DNA of 64,000 bases, from contig CAVNZM010000002.1 of the NCBI GenBank assembly GCA_963693365.1, forward strand, positions 5,332,001 through 5,396,000, given 5' to 3'. Shown one piece after another: positions 10,238 to 29,243 of this stretch; the first letter of the stretch is position 1; every line of letters begins with the position of its first letter. The DNA is from Amoebidium appalachense (lineage: Eukaryota; Ichthyosporea). Both the position numbers and the translations under genes were made by a program. Under the pieces are notes generated by a model. The model had not been told where the DNA came from, searched no databases, and saw only the letters and a list, made by a program, of their open reading frames with translations.

Positions 10238-11439
10238 AACATGGACCCCACCACACCCCCTCGACGTAAGCTAAAGTTCCCCCACATAGTGGAATGGGCT
10301 CACGTACGAGACCAACTCTCCCTACGGCAACCAGGCTCTGTACAGGTATCGTGAGTGAAGGGGCACCAATCCAACACCAAACGGTACGGTCAACGGAATA
10401 ACGAGGCAGACAGGGTAGCCAATGCAGGAAGAGCCCTCCCCCTCCCCCCCCCCCCCCCCCCCCCGCCCCCGGGGGGGGGGGGGGGGGGGATACCTTTTAC
10501 GACTACAAGGCCACCGTATCCCCGGCAACATTCCCGTACACTGAACCGGTTGAACAAGGACTTCCTCACCGACATGGCCGGCAAGACCAAGGCTATGTCC
10601 ATACTAGCCGACCCCAGACTGCTCCCAGCCGAACGGAACCCCCTCAAGCTCAACAAGGGGCCCGCACAGGCAACCATCGGGGCAGTCAGAGGCAACACTC
10701 GTAGCCTGTCCCTGGCTATGGGCACCCTGCCTACCATGACACGGCAACACCGAGATCACCCCACAACGTCGTTACACAGCCCACATGCCCCCGGTGCAGC
10801 CAGCACCCGGAGACCACCACCCACCTCTGGGCCTGCCCGGCCCATGCCGGGGAGGTCCCCACCCTGACCACGGCCATCACAGCCTGCATCCACAACGTGC
10901 TGTACACTCGTCACCCAAACAACCCCACGGCACAGCACCAACATACGGCAGCCACGGTGGTAGACCAATGTGCATGGTATAAAATGGATAGGAGGCAACG
11001 GTGACCCACCAGACCCCGAAGACATCAAGTGGGTCGAACGGGGATTCTGCCCACGATCGGTGGGCCCACTACTAGCAGCCACCGGCACCACCAAGACCAC
11101 CACCCGGGCCATCTTAGGAAAAATCACAGTAGAGTTGCAGTCCTTTTTCTTTTCAAAAATTTGGCACCCACGGAACACAACACTCCCCACCACCCACCCC
11201 AAAATGCAAAAACACCACCATATACCCACCACCCGTAGAAAGAAAAGTACGGCTCCCCAAAAACCCAAGACACACACAAATACACCCCCCACACACACCC
11301 GGCCAGCCTGTTCTGACTGCCGGAACACACACAGACCCAGTGTGCCCTGTAAAACCCACCTTATAGTTCACAAAAACATCGCCACAACATACGTACAACA
11401 ACACATAATGTTAGGCAGCGCCCCACCACCACCACCACC
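10238..11439 (+). pseudogene. LINE 3' coding part: RNase H end and CCHC finger
   Basis: The LINE resumes directly after LTR B. The frame from 10241 reads VEWAHVRDQLSLRQPGSVQV and then, after one TGA at about 10350-10352, VKGHQ and NNEADRVAN, the end of an RNase H fold. A C-run plus G-run insertion at 10444-10490 then shifts the frame. A finger of the form C-x2-C-x8-H-x3-C (CPRCSQHPETTTHLWAC) lies at about 10786-10836, typical of LINE C-termini. The segment between RT thumb and RNase H is absent, so a deletion went with the gypsy/LTR insertion. From about 10990 to 11439 the sequence is low-complexity ACC-rich DNA, probably 3' UTR. Confidence 0.82.
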
Positions 11440-11564
11440 TGTTGGAATACGTCACTACGTAGTACAGCAAGAGTCTTGAAGTATGTGACTGTGTGTGTCT
11501 TAGCCTTGTTTGTATTTGTGTCTGCTCTTCTTCTTTGTGCTCTCCCCCTTCTCCTCCTTTTGCT

Positions 11565-11638
<74 letters not shown>

Positions 11639-12348
11639 TATCCCTCCTCCCTTGTTTCTGTGTGCACGGATATCTGTAGATCTGTGCACACCTGGCTCCC
11701 TTGCCTGATAGGACTTATTGCATTTAATCTGTGTTTGCTCTCCTCTGTTTTTCTGAGAGTAGTGTGATTGGCTTATTCGTTGTCTTTGTTTTAGTTCAAA
11801 GTAGGATTGGCACCAATAGACACGAGTGAGTACATCTATAGATCGTGATGTGCATTCCTGTCTATTAATATACGTGTTATGATTGGACACATTATGTAGA
11901 TATGTTTGAAATTCGTTTTTATCGTGATGTGTCTTTACTTTGAGAGTGTCGACTGTTAGGAAGTATATGTATTTATATGGGTTTCTTTATAGAGACGAGT
12001 ATACTGAAATGTATATGTGTATTAATAGTGACAAGTTGTATAATTTACTGTACTTAAGTTATATAAGTAAGAGTTCTAAGCTTTAGTTGTGTCGGAAGTT
12101 GGAATGCGTATGCTCTGTTGGAATGTATTTTTCTATCATCTGAAAGAACCGATTTGTTCTCTTCTTTTAGTTGAGATAAGATGATAAATGGCCAGTACAA
12201 AAAGGCCCGAGAGCACAATAAAAGTCGGTTGTTGTTGAATTCTTTCAAGTGTCGTGAACAACTCCGATTGCCCTCTCTTTATTGTGTTGGTCGTGTTTTA
12301 CATGACACCTCTGTGCACTCTGCTCCCTTAAACCCATACAATACAACA
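11440..12348. mobile_element. Solo LTR C (909 bp), inverted, with target duplication
   Basis: The copy begins TGTTGGAATACG and ends ATACAACA. CCACC flanks it at 11435-11439 and 12349-12353, a perfect 5-bp target duplication. It is the reverse complement of LTR A over the whole length and contains the matching (CT)n plus C-run at 11571-11637. In this orientation an AATAAA occurs about 130 bp from the 3' end, the usual place for an LTR polyadenylation signal, so this is the likely sense direction. Confidence 0.92.
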
Positions 12349-12695
12349 CCACCACACCCCATCATCCACCCATACCCGGCGGTGTAAATACAATATACAA
12401 CACTTAGGACTTCACAATACTGTAGATCGACCAATGAGAGCCCTCGGTTAACGTTTATTGCTAGGTTTTGAATGGAGGGGACGACTGGAGCCTCCTGCCG
12501 GCGTGGCTGGGGTAGTAGCCCTGGGCAAAGTGTGTACTTATAGTTAGGTTGTGAAGGATGTTTTAGCTTAGCTGAAATCATAGATAGCACCTTAACTAGT
12601 GTACTGTCGGTGCTGTTTGGTAGACGGTAGTTTCCCTAGAGGGCCTGAAAAGGCCCTCCGGGAACAAAACGTGATAAAAAATAAATAAGATTTGT
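12349..12695 (+). mobile_element. Probable LINE 3' UTR and tail
   Basis: This sequence follows solo LTR C. Because that LTR duplicated its CCACC target, the DNA on its two sides was once continuous, so this is the continuation of the LINE 3' region. It carries a hairpin at 12639-12658 and then an A-rich tail (GATAAAAAATAAATAAG, near 12672-12688), as expected for a LINE end. Assignment to the LINE is inferred from position. Confidence 0.5.
12639..12658 (+). other. Hairpin with GAAA tetraloop near the LINE end
   Basis: GAGGGCCT and AGGCCCTC form a perfect 8-bp stem closed by GAAA, a GNRA-type loop, about 20 bases before an A-rich tail. Hairpins near the 3' end serve as RT recognition signals in some LINEs. 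Confidence 0.7.
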
Positions 12696-13284
12696 TTAGG
12701 ATTTAGCATGGTTTGGCCAGCCAAACAACATTGATTTGCAAGTCACCCCCTCCCCCTCCCCCCCCTCCCCCCCCCCCCCCCCCCCCCCCCCCCCCGCCCC
12801 GCCCCCTCCCTCCCCGCACCACTCGGTGGTTCCCTCTCCAGATTTCGTCATTCCCCTGTCCCGCCCCTCCCCCCCAACCTCTTTTGGACCACTACCTACC
12901 CCTTCCCTCACCCAGAGATCCTCTTTTCTCCCTCCCTGAGAAGATCGGCCCTCCCAAGGTTTCCCTATGCCTCATACCCCCACCACATCCCCTCTGTCCC
13001 GAATCCCCATTCAATCCCTTCCCCTGCCTTCCCCCCCCTTCCCCCCCCCCCCCCTCCCCCCCCCTCCCCCCCCCCCCCCTCTCCCTCCCAGCATTCAGTT
13101 GCCCTCTTCCTCACTTCCCCGGCCCCGTTCTTTCCCCCAGGCTCTCCACCCCCCTCCCCTCGTCCCTTCCCCCCATACACATCCCTCCCCCTACACCCCT
13201 CCCCCAAAGAATCTACGTCCAGGACAGTGTTTTCAAACCGTGATCAGAGCATTGGATTTTAATTTGTGGAGATAGTAAAAATAG

Positions 13285-13323
<39 letters not shown>

Positions 13324-13541
13324 ACCACCACCACCACCACCACACACATACACACACACACACACACGGAAAAAAAAAAAAAAGGAAAATAAACCGCGAA
13401 AAAAATATGCCGTGGCCCTCTGGTCAAGTTCTTGAGTTGTTCCCGGGCTGACTTAATGCTACAATGTTCTCATCAAAGTTTGACAGTCCATACATTTCAA
13501 CTCGCTGTCCTATTCACGAGAATATACCATTATCACCACAA

Positions 13542-13580
<39 letters not shown>

Positions 13581-13908
13581 ATCCCCCGCCTCCCTCCCCT
13601 CCCCCCTCTCCCCCCCCCCTCCCTCCCCCCCTCGCCCGCCCTTCCCCGACACACACACACAACAACAACAAACAATTCAGAATTTTGTTAGTTGGGCCGC
13701 CGTTTACCCAGGTGCATACTATATCCCACTGGAGGGGTTGAAGAGACTGAAAGAGTACAACATCATGTGTGCTTTGCCACAGTGCCACGCTGGAAACACG
13801 ACAAAACCCCGTTCATGCCCTTGGCTTGCATCCCCCCTGCCCCCTCCCCCCCCTTCCCCCCCCTCCCCCCCCCCCCCCCCCCCCCCCCCCTCCCTCCCTC
13901 CCCCCCCC

Positions 13909-13944
<36 letters not shown>

Positions 13945-14121
13945 TCCCCACCCCCCGCCGGCTTTGGGAAAAAAAAAAAAAAAAAAAAAAAGCGTGTAAA
14001 TGTTTGATAAAAATAAAGAAAAGGAAAACAACGACCACAAACAAAACTGAAAAACGTGACTTTCTACGGTAACTACGTTTTTGGTTCAAGTTACCCCCAC
14101 CTCCCCTCCCCTGCACACACT

Positions 14122-14164
<43 letters not shown>

Positions 14165-14325
14165 GCACAAACACACACACACACACCCCCCCCCCCCCCC
14201 CCCCCCCCCCCACACACACACCCACACACACACACATACATACATACACACACACACATACATACACACACACACACACACACCCACACCCACACCCACA
14301 CACACACACACCCACACACACACAC

Positions 14326-14391
<66 letters not shown>

Positions 14392-14545
14392 GCACACAAC
14401 CACACAAGTACACACCACCCCCACAAACACCACCCAGTCGCCCGCTCACCTATCCACCATCTTCCGAATGATCCGAGACCCTTCTTGGTCTTCCTGAGTC
14501 CAAATTTAAACGTGTAACATTCCCCTTCCCTCCCCCCCCCTTGGT
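12696..14545. repeat. Microsatellite region: C runs, (CCA)n, (CA)n
   Basis: No gene is supported. C-rich tracts occur at 12746-12830, 13036-13090, 13286-13323, 13543-13630 and 13840-13945. (CCA)n follows the C run at 13324, and a long interrupted (CA)n occupies about 14115-14410. Short unique stretches near 13440-13540 and 13680-13830 show no coding signal. Confidence 0.75.
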
Positions 14546-14551
14546 CCTAGC

Positions 14552-14840
14552 TATAGTGTGCCGGCGCTTACACTCAGTGCCAGTCCCAGGAACTTGTATC
14601 TGGGTGATGATGCAACTACCCCACAATCACAGGGGAAACCACGCGTACATGGTCAGTCAGACCAACTTACATATCCATCCGTTCGGTGACCGCCCACACA
14701 AAGGCACGTTGCCGGAGTGGTGGCTGTGCACTGGTGCATGATTGGAGGCCATTATTTGATGAGGCCTTTAAGTCACCATGGCAGTTGAATGTCGCCCATA
14801 TTTTGCCATTGCTGAAAGAGTTGCGATGGAAAACTGTTTA
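14552..14840 (+). repeat. ISR-1 interspersed repeat, copy 2
   Basis: It matches the other ISR-1 copies in order: CCCCACAATCACA near 14619, GGTGACCGCCCACACAA near 14686, GTGGTGGCTGTGCACTG near 14718 and TCGCCCATATTTTGCC near 14792. It has the same strand as all other copies. Confidence 0.72.
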
Positions 14841-15326
14841 AGTCATGCTCCCAATTAATGTTCTCACATTATGCTTCCTCCCTGCATGCATTTTTCATGG
14901 CTGCCATATCTATCGCCACCTCCCCCCCCCCCCCCCCTCCCCCCCCTCCCCCCCCCCCCTCCCCCCTCTCCCACACACACACACACACCCATCTTCCACA
15001 CCACCACCACACACACACACACACACACACACCGTATTACAAGCCTCTCATGACTCGTTTTATATAGCTAGCTAGGTCCTCCAGGACTTCGAGTTTCCCA
15101 ATATCTGATTTTTCCAACGTCTGACTCAACAAACCTTTCTCTATAGATCACGTCTCACACTCCCTTCTTTTATTTGTATTCTCTTTCTTTCTTTCTTTCT
15201 TTCTTTTTTTTTATAGCTTAAATTCAATCAGCAACTCTCTCCCAGGAAGGAAGGAATGGGAGCGAGGGTGGGGAAGGGAGAGGGGATGAGGGGGGGGGGG
15301 GGGGGGGGGGGAGGGGAAGGGAGGGG

Positions 15327-15417
<91 letters not shown>

Positions 15418-15527
15418 AGGGGGGGGGGGGGGGGTGGACAGGGGGAAATGGAAACCGATAGCTAACAACTAGGAGAATAGGAGCGCTCCACTCAGCAGCT
15501 TAAGATTGGGACAGAAAGGAGAAGGGG

Positions 15528-15563
<36 letters not shown>

Positions 15564-15699
15564 GGCCAACACTCGCCACAAATTTAGCAAAAATCTACGT
15601 CATCATAGTATTATATATAAAAAAAGTAGGAATTTCGTGGGGTTTTTGACTTATGCATTGTGTGTGTATGTGTGTGTGTGTGTGTTTGTGTGTGTTTGT

Positions 15700-15757
<58 letters not shown>

Positions 15758-15831
15758 ATGCGTGCGTGCGTGCGTGCGTGCAAGCGTGCGTGTGTATGTG
15801 TGTGTGTGTGTGTGTGTGTGTTGGTGTGTTG

Positions 15832-15865
<34 letters not shown>

Positions 15866-16041
15866 CTGAGTGCCTGTGTGTGTGTAAGTTAAAGCTGCCT
15901 TAAAAATGGACACCTACACACACAGATAATGGGTTCACTTGCATATAGTGTTGTGTTTGCATGTTCATTCCCGTCGTATTCCAAGCACACAAACACAAAC
16001 ACGCCTACACCCAAGAACACACACACACACACACGAACACG

Positions 16042-16100
<59 letters not shown>

Positions 16101-16108
16101 GCACACAC

Positions 16109-16150
<42 letters not shown>

Positions 16151-16898
16151 ACAAGCACACACGCACGCGCGCACACACAATCACCCATACCCACCCAACC
16201 AACTAAGGGAAAGGGTTTCACACTTTTTAGCTGCCAAATCTTGTGAAGCCATTTATAATAGTATCTCAATTCATTCGAACCAAAGTATAGCATTGAAGTG
16301 GTGGTATCCAATACAACTGATATGCCTGTTGTGGGTTAATAATACCCACACACCGTGTACACATTTTCCCCTTCGCAACGTGACAAACACGGAAACAGGA
16401 ACAAGAGAGAAAAAACAAATGCCGTATTTTAAACTAACTATCACCATTACAATTATAGAATAACGTAACCGTAAACCGGAAAGGATTACACGGGAATGCG
16501 AGGGCCAACAACGACCCAGAGCTTGATCACAAGTAAATAAATAAATCACAAAAAATCATCAAACCATATTTCTGAATCACTAACCGCAGAGCTTTCAAGC
16601 CCCTCCCACCCCTCCACACACAAAAAGAGACTGCGAAGGACACACATACACCCACCCACCCACCCATCAACCCATCTGCCCACACACACAAATACACTAT
16701 CTTATATTCGACACCCCACATACACTGGCGCAACAGTTTCTCTAAACACAATAAGATTCGCAACAATCTAGCCTTTAATGTAGTCATCTAACGCGTATGC
16801 CACTTGTCGGCACGTAAGTGCACTTGCGCAGACATAGGTGCGAGTGTTTGTCTACTCATAGGCATGCTAAACTCAACAGTAGCGCACAGCTGCACAAG

Positions 16899-16938
<40 letters not shown>

Positions 16939-16970
16939 CAACCCAGTCATAATGTTAAAATTAAGATTAA
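14841..16970. repeat. Microsatellite-rich gap
   Basis: The main tracts are C/CA composites (14920-15035), G run plus (GT)n (15290-15435), a G run (15532-15562), interrupted (GT)n (15660-15885), interrupted (CA)n (15990-16180) and a run of about 38 A (16899-16936). Unique AT-rich sequence at 16200-16800 has no recognisable gene. The A run lies just downstream of the stop codon of the minus-strand gene ending at 16971. Confidence 0.75.
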
Positions 16971-23212
<6,242 letters not shown>

Positions 23213-24365
23213 GCTCGATGCTTGACATTTGTGATGTGTCTAAGTGGATAATGGGGGATAAAAGAAGGTTCTGAATATGTGTGTGTGTGTATGATTCTCT
23301 CTCACACATACACACACTTTCAGCCTCTTGCTGGCTCTCTCCCCGCTCCTCTCCCTCTCCTTCCTCTCTCTCTCTCTCTCTCTCCCCCCCTCTCTATCTC
23401 TCTCTCCCCCTCCCTATCTCTCTCGTTCTCTCTCTCTCTCTCTATCTCTCCCTCTCTGTCCGCGGTTGCCTCTGCCCGCCGGCGTCGGACTTCCGTAGAG
23501 CCTGCGTGTTTTCTCGTGTATCCGTTTGTGAACAAGACACCCGACCTGCTATCTTCCTGCTCCGTGCGCCCCTGTGCGTGGAGCTATGGTTGCCTGAGAG
23601 CAAGTGTTGTGTGTGTGTGTTGTGTGTCTATCCAGGTGTGTGAGCACGTACATGTACACACACACCGTTCGAACCGCTCAAAAGTGAAATCGGCTCGTTG
23701 CCCAAACCGAGTTAGTAGCCGGCTGCCACCCGTTATCCGTCCAGGTGTGTTAATAGTTACCAGCTATTTAACTAGCGGATTTCTTAGGCACCTCGTGCGA
23801 GTGCCTACTGTGGTTTGAAGCACTTACATGGAGCATAAATGAGGTATTATTCTAAGGATGTACTGAACTAATTGCTACAAAAAAGATAAAACGTCTGTAT
23901 TCAATGGAAAGCGGCTGTGAAAAGACAGAATCCAGGGATGATTCCGGAGAAAAAGGAACTTACAACCACTGCCCAAGCATCAAGGACGCCAAAATCAGGA
24001 TAACTCGAGCAAATGTAAAAATCCTTAAGGCTAAAGTTTCCTGTGCTTGCTGCTTGTAACTAAGCAGACCGAGAGGAAAACTTTAAACTAAGAAACCCGT
24101 GCTTCTTGAAGTCAAAACAGCCTTCCGAGTGCGAGCGTGTGCGAGCAGCTGCAGCTGTGCCCAAGTTGAAATTTGTGTGAGTAGCCTCTATGCAGTGTAG
24201 CCTAAAGCTTTAAGTTACAGCCTAACATCGTTTTTCATTTACAAACATTTACAAAAAATATAAATTTGCCCTTGTGTGAAAATATAAAAATTCGATTTCA
24301 TTCAACGGTCTACCAAATTGAACGACGTTGTTGTGGGTTGGCGGCCATCTGCAATCTCAACGTCA

Positions 24366-24406
<41 letters not shown>

Positions 24407-25751
24407 GGTCTCCTCCCCCTTCAAGGTGAACTTGTGCACGTGTTACAGCCACTTTCAAATTTCAAGTTTATGTTCATTTTCTTGTTTTTCATTTAGCAAG
24501 GAACAAAGCGGGCATGCGTAGTGGCTTTGTCAACACATAATGTTGTTGAAGTGCGCTCAGATTCGGACTGCCGCTGAGCTGTGTCCAACACCGGCTGTTT
24601 TTTTTGTTGCGAAGGGGCGAATTTGTTTGGGAGTGAGAAGAGGAGGGGGGGAGGTGGGGAGGGGGAGGGGGGGGGGGGGAGGAAGGGAAAAAAGAGGATG
24701 AAGGGCGGAGACGCCGGGGATGGGGGCGCGGGGTGGTGGTTGAGGGGGGGGGGGGGGGGGGGGGAGGAGGGGGCACTAGTAGTGGGAACCTAAACACAAC
24801 GTGTGAAAAGAGACTCGCGCACTTGGCAGAGTGAAAAGCTATCGAAAGGATCAAAGCCGTGAAGTAGCGAGTGAAGACGCGGCAGAGTGGAAGGCATCTG
24901 GGAGAGCGGAGGGAGCTCGAGGGCCCGACAGAGAATAGATTTGAGGCACCTTAATGCTATTCGCTCTCCCGTCTTTCCCGCCTTCTCTTCACCCAGTTCC
25001 CGCCTCACACATCACAGACCCTAGCTAGCTGCTCTCGTGTGCTCTGACTGACTCACATGACTCTCCCCACCACTATGCGTCTCCCTCCCTTTAGACTCGT
25101 CCTTTCCGTCGATCCCCTATAGTAGCATTTACCTATCCTATCCCAGCCTACAGATCGCTATAAGAGCTCTCATTGCTGCTGTGTTTATTCCATTACTTTC
25201 TTTATTTTCTCATCCTTGAATCCCGCCGCTTCCCCCAATGCCCACGCCCTTACCTTTTCATGAACAGGCCTCGAAGCTTTTTGTCCCGGTCAGTGTGACA
25301 GTGTCACTCCTCGGCACTGCCACACTGGCCCTCCGAAGCCAAGGAATGTCATCTAATAAGGGGAGCCAGCATTGATTGGGTAACTAAATGCCAAAGTTAC
25401 CATATATGGGCCGATTACGTATCTCTGCATTCCTCAGGCATGCCCGATGGACTCTTTATGTTTCTCACTGTGTGACTGCCTCAGGAAAATTTGATTGTAA
25501 ACGCACATTCAAGACCTTCTACCAAGGGCGTAACATCCCATCCCACACCACAAATACAGTGATTATAGCACTAGAGTTGAGCCAACCAAAACCCTTGTCG
25601 AAGGTAAGGCGGGTATGAGTCGGGGCGTGGGCATTATTGGGGATTGGGTCTTCATGAAAGGAATAAGAGTGTGTGAGTGAATGTGTCTGTGTGGAATTGT
25701 GTTTGTGCGTGTGTCTGTGCACTTGTTCGTGTTGTGTGGGCGGGTTTGTAG

Positions 25752-25782
<31 letters not shown>

Positions 25783-26390
25783 GGGGGGGGTGTATCAAGA
25801 CAGGTGTGCGTGTGCACGTGTGCGTGTGTGCGTGTGCGTGTTCGTGTGTGTGTGTTTGCGTGTGTGTGTGTGTGTGCGCGCAAGTAAAGGCAGTTGTGCG
25901 TGTGCGTGTGCGTGTACGCGGATGTATGTGCGTGTGCGTGCGTGCGTGCGTGTCCGTGTCCGTGTCCGTGTGCGCGCGCGCGTATGTGCGCGCACGGAAG
26001 CGTTTGTGTACTTGTTGATTGTGCACACGCTGTTCATCCCCAGGGGTATGAGGCTCGCATCTGCACTTGTGTGCCTGCGCCTGTGTGCAAGTGCTTGCAT
26101 GTCCGTGCGTGTGTAGACCTACGCTCGTGAGTGTGCACACCTTTGCGTGCGTTATTGTGCCTTAGATTTCCTGTGTTCGCCGGCGTGTGTATGTGCACTT
26201 TCGTGTGTTGGACCGTGTGTTTAGAACATGTTCCTTTGTGTACAGACTTGTGATCGTGCAAATACCAACTTGTGTGCGTTCCTGCTTGGCTGCAGGTTTA
26301 CAAGCAGGTGCACACCCACACACACACATAGCACACTCACCCACACGCACACGAACTTGCACACCCACACCCACACGCATGCGCGCACAG

Positions 26391-26421
<31 letters not shown>

Positions 26422-26444
26422 CTGCACACACACACACACACACA

Positions 26445-26502
<58 letters not shown>

Positions 26503-26663
26503 TACATACACGCACACGCACACGCACACACACACACACATACAAAAACACACACACACGCACACAACACACACACACACACACACACGTACACACACAC
26601 ACATGCACAAACACACACACACACACACAAGATGTTGGGAAAGAGAGGGGGGGGGGGGGGGGG

Positions 26664-26700
<37 letters not shown>

Positions 26701-26710
26701 TGTGCGTGTA

Positions 26711-26754
<44 letters not shown>

Positions 26755-26857
26755 CGCGTGTGTGTGTGTAAAGCTATTGCCACATATTTCTGGAAATCAC
26801 TCGTATTGAATTTCCGGCATGTTCTTTGTATTGACTCGCATTCATTTTCCGGCCCAG
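23213..26857. other. Divergent intergenic region
   Basis: This lies between the start of the minus-strand gene and the start of the BAR-SH3 gene and probably holds both promoters. 23330-23465 is (CT)n-rich. 24367-24404 is a C run, 24650-24770 G-rich, 25768-25790 a G run, 25800-26130 GTGTGCG-rich, 26300-26630 interrupted (CA)n with a C run at 26391-26418, and 26650-26770 G run plus (GT)n. An open frame at 25388-25603 ends at AAG|GTAAGG and could be a 5' exon. No other coding signal was found. Confidence 0.6.
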
Positions 26858-27881
26858 ATGTTTCACGGGCTGAAGCGTGCCATGAACATCAAAAGGCCAT
26901 CCCAGGCCACCACCGACCCCGAGTATGACGAGCTGGCCCCGCAGGTAAATAAAGTGTGGTTTTATAAATCTAAGGTCAGTGAAATTAGCATTTAAAATCT
27001 ATCAGACCTGAGGAGAGAGAGGGTAAAGCACTGGTACTATGCACATTAAAGGAGAATGCAGGCATGAAGGTTGTGTTTGGAGATGTATCACAGGGTCGTC
27101 TGAAAACAATTTCTTCCCCCCTCCCCCCCCCCCCCCTTTTTTTTTTTTGGCAACAGTGACAGAAGGTGGTACGGGGGGGGGGGGGAGGGGGCTGAGGAGA
27201 AGGCGGAATAAATGCCGCAGAGGGGGGAAGGGGGGGGGGGGGGGGGGGGTACCGGATTGGTTTGTGTGGGGATGGGGATTGGAGGCAGCCGAGGGCTAGA
27301 GGGGGGGGTGGGGGGGGGGTGGAGAGGCTGGGAGGAAAAGGACACTAGTGGGTGAAAAAGTATGTGAGTGTGCCTTAGCGTGTGGGAGCATTTGGGGTGT
27401 GTAAGTGTGCGTGTAGTTGAAGTGGTGGTGGCGCTGGGGGAAAGACGGGGGAGGGGGGAGGGTGGTGTGTGTCTGTGTGTGTGGGTGGGTGGGTGGGGGG
27501 AGGGGGCGGGGGGGGGGGGGGGGGGAGGGGAGGGGGAGGGGGGAGGGGGGAGGGGTTGTATGCACTAGCCAAGCTGCACCTGACCCGTTATGGATTTTCG
27601 AGAACATAGACCATGAACGTGGCCAAAAAAGGCAAGCTGCTTCAGAGAATTCAACCATCATACCTAGAGTTTGCATTGGCACGTGTACTTACCGCTGCTG
27701 ATTACAGAAATCGCTTCCCAGGTCTCCGATAACCAATTTGCACCTATAGCTCTAAGGGTTCACCATCATGTATTGCTGTTTCCTAACGTCTATAACTGAA
27801 ATCGCCCGCTACCCACAGTTTGCAAACATTCGCAAAAATGCCAAGGCCTTGAAACTCGCCATTGCAGAGAGGTGCCTCCCT

Positions 27882-27913
<32 letters not shown>

Positions 27914-28183
27914 CCCGTTCTCTCGTTCTCCCCCTCCCTCCCCCCCCCCCCCCCCCCCCCCCCAACACACACACACACCTCTACTCTATACTACCTCCCC
28001 AATTCCATGTCGTTTTTTGTCTCTTCTCCCCCACCCCCCACCCCCCACCCCCCATTCTCTCCCTTATGACCGTAATGACAAAACAAGGCCAATGTGACAG
28101 ACTCTCACATACACGCACACACACACACACACGTGCAACAAGCCCCCCCCCCCCCCCCCCCCCCCCACCCCCACCCCCACCCC

Positions 28184-28220
<37 letters not shown>

Positions 28221-28498
28221 TGCCGGCCTCACACACACACACTGTTCTTCAATGCCTCTGATGGTCATGACTTTTCCAGTGAATTGCAGATGTGTGAGAA
28301 GCCGGTTGTGGCGGTAGGATGCTTCCTGGGGGTAGTGTGTATGTGTGTGTGTATAGACACTCACACGCAGATACTCACCCACCCACTTACTCCCCCCCCC
28401 CACCCCCACACACACGTAAGCACACACACACACACCCACACGCACATATTTACTCACACACATAAGCATACACACACACGCACGCACGCACGCGCGCG

Positions 28499-28542
<44 letters not shown>

Positions 28543-28597
28543 GCTGCTGGCTGGGATTTGGTTGTTGCCAAGATGCAGACCGTTGCCAGCGCTAGTA

Positions 28598-28631
<34 letters not shown>

Positions 28632-29198
28632 TTCTCCCCCTCCCCCCTCCCCCACCTTTCTTCCTCTGTACCCCCCCCCCCCCCCCCCCCCTCCCCCCTT
28701 TAACCCCACAAAAGAAAAAAAAAGAAAGAAAGAAAGAAAAGTGGTGTCTCTTCATTATTTTGTTTGGTTCTCTTTTTTGATTCCATGTTGTACAAGATTC
28801 CATGTTGTACAAGGTTTTGACTATCTCTCCTACGCAACCCTGAAATACTACCCCCCCCCCCCCCCCGCACCTTGATGATGGGCTCTGCTCAAGCCTTTTG
28901 CCTGCAGATATGTTCGGCCTCTGCCTCTGTTTGCTTCCCGTGTGATGTAGGGAAGAAACAGCGAAACTGAAGTAGAACATATACTTTAATGCAGCCAACC
29001 CCCCCCCAAACCCCCCCCCCCCCCCCCCGGGCCCTCCTCTCGCTACCCTCGTCAGCGCCGGATAGCCATTAGTGCAAAGATGGAAAGGGAATGGAATGAG
29101 GGCTGTGATGACCATAACATGAAATGGGTAAGGTGTGCGTGTGTGGTGGTGGTGGTGGTGGTGGTGGTGGTGGTGGTGGTGGTTGAGGGGATGGGGGG

Positions 29199-29243
<45 letters not shown>

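Noticed and set aside
13763-14517. Long proline-, glycine-, Val-Cys- and Thr-His-rich frames on both strands (also near 5800, 17200-18560, 20000-20340, 42480-42790, 45050-45575 and 53520-54000)
   Set aside because: They are translations of C/G, CA/GT and ACGC simple repeats, open in several frames at once, with no complex sequence or domain.
23279-23818. Ser/Leu-rich plus-strand frame
   Set aside because: It follows (CT)n repeats upstream of the minus-strand gene and has no coding character outside them.
28240-28310. Candidate BAR-SH3 exon ([10 protein letters not shown] frame, or a second frame between AGA and GTAGGA)
   Set aside because: Exon 2 joins exon 3 directly with matching phase and better family-like sequence. 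The candidate adds nothing BAR-like.
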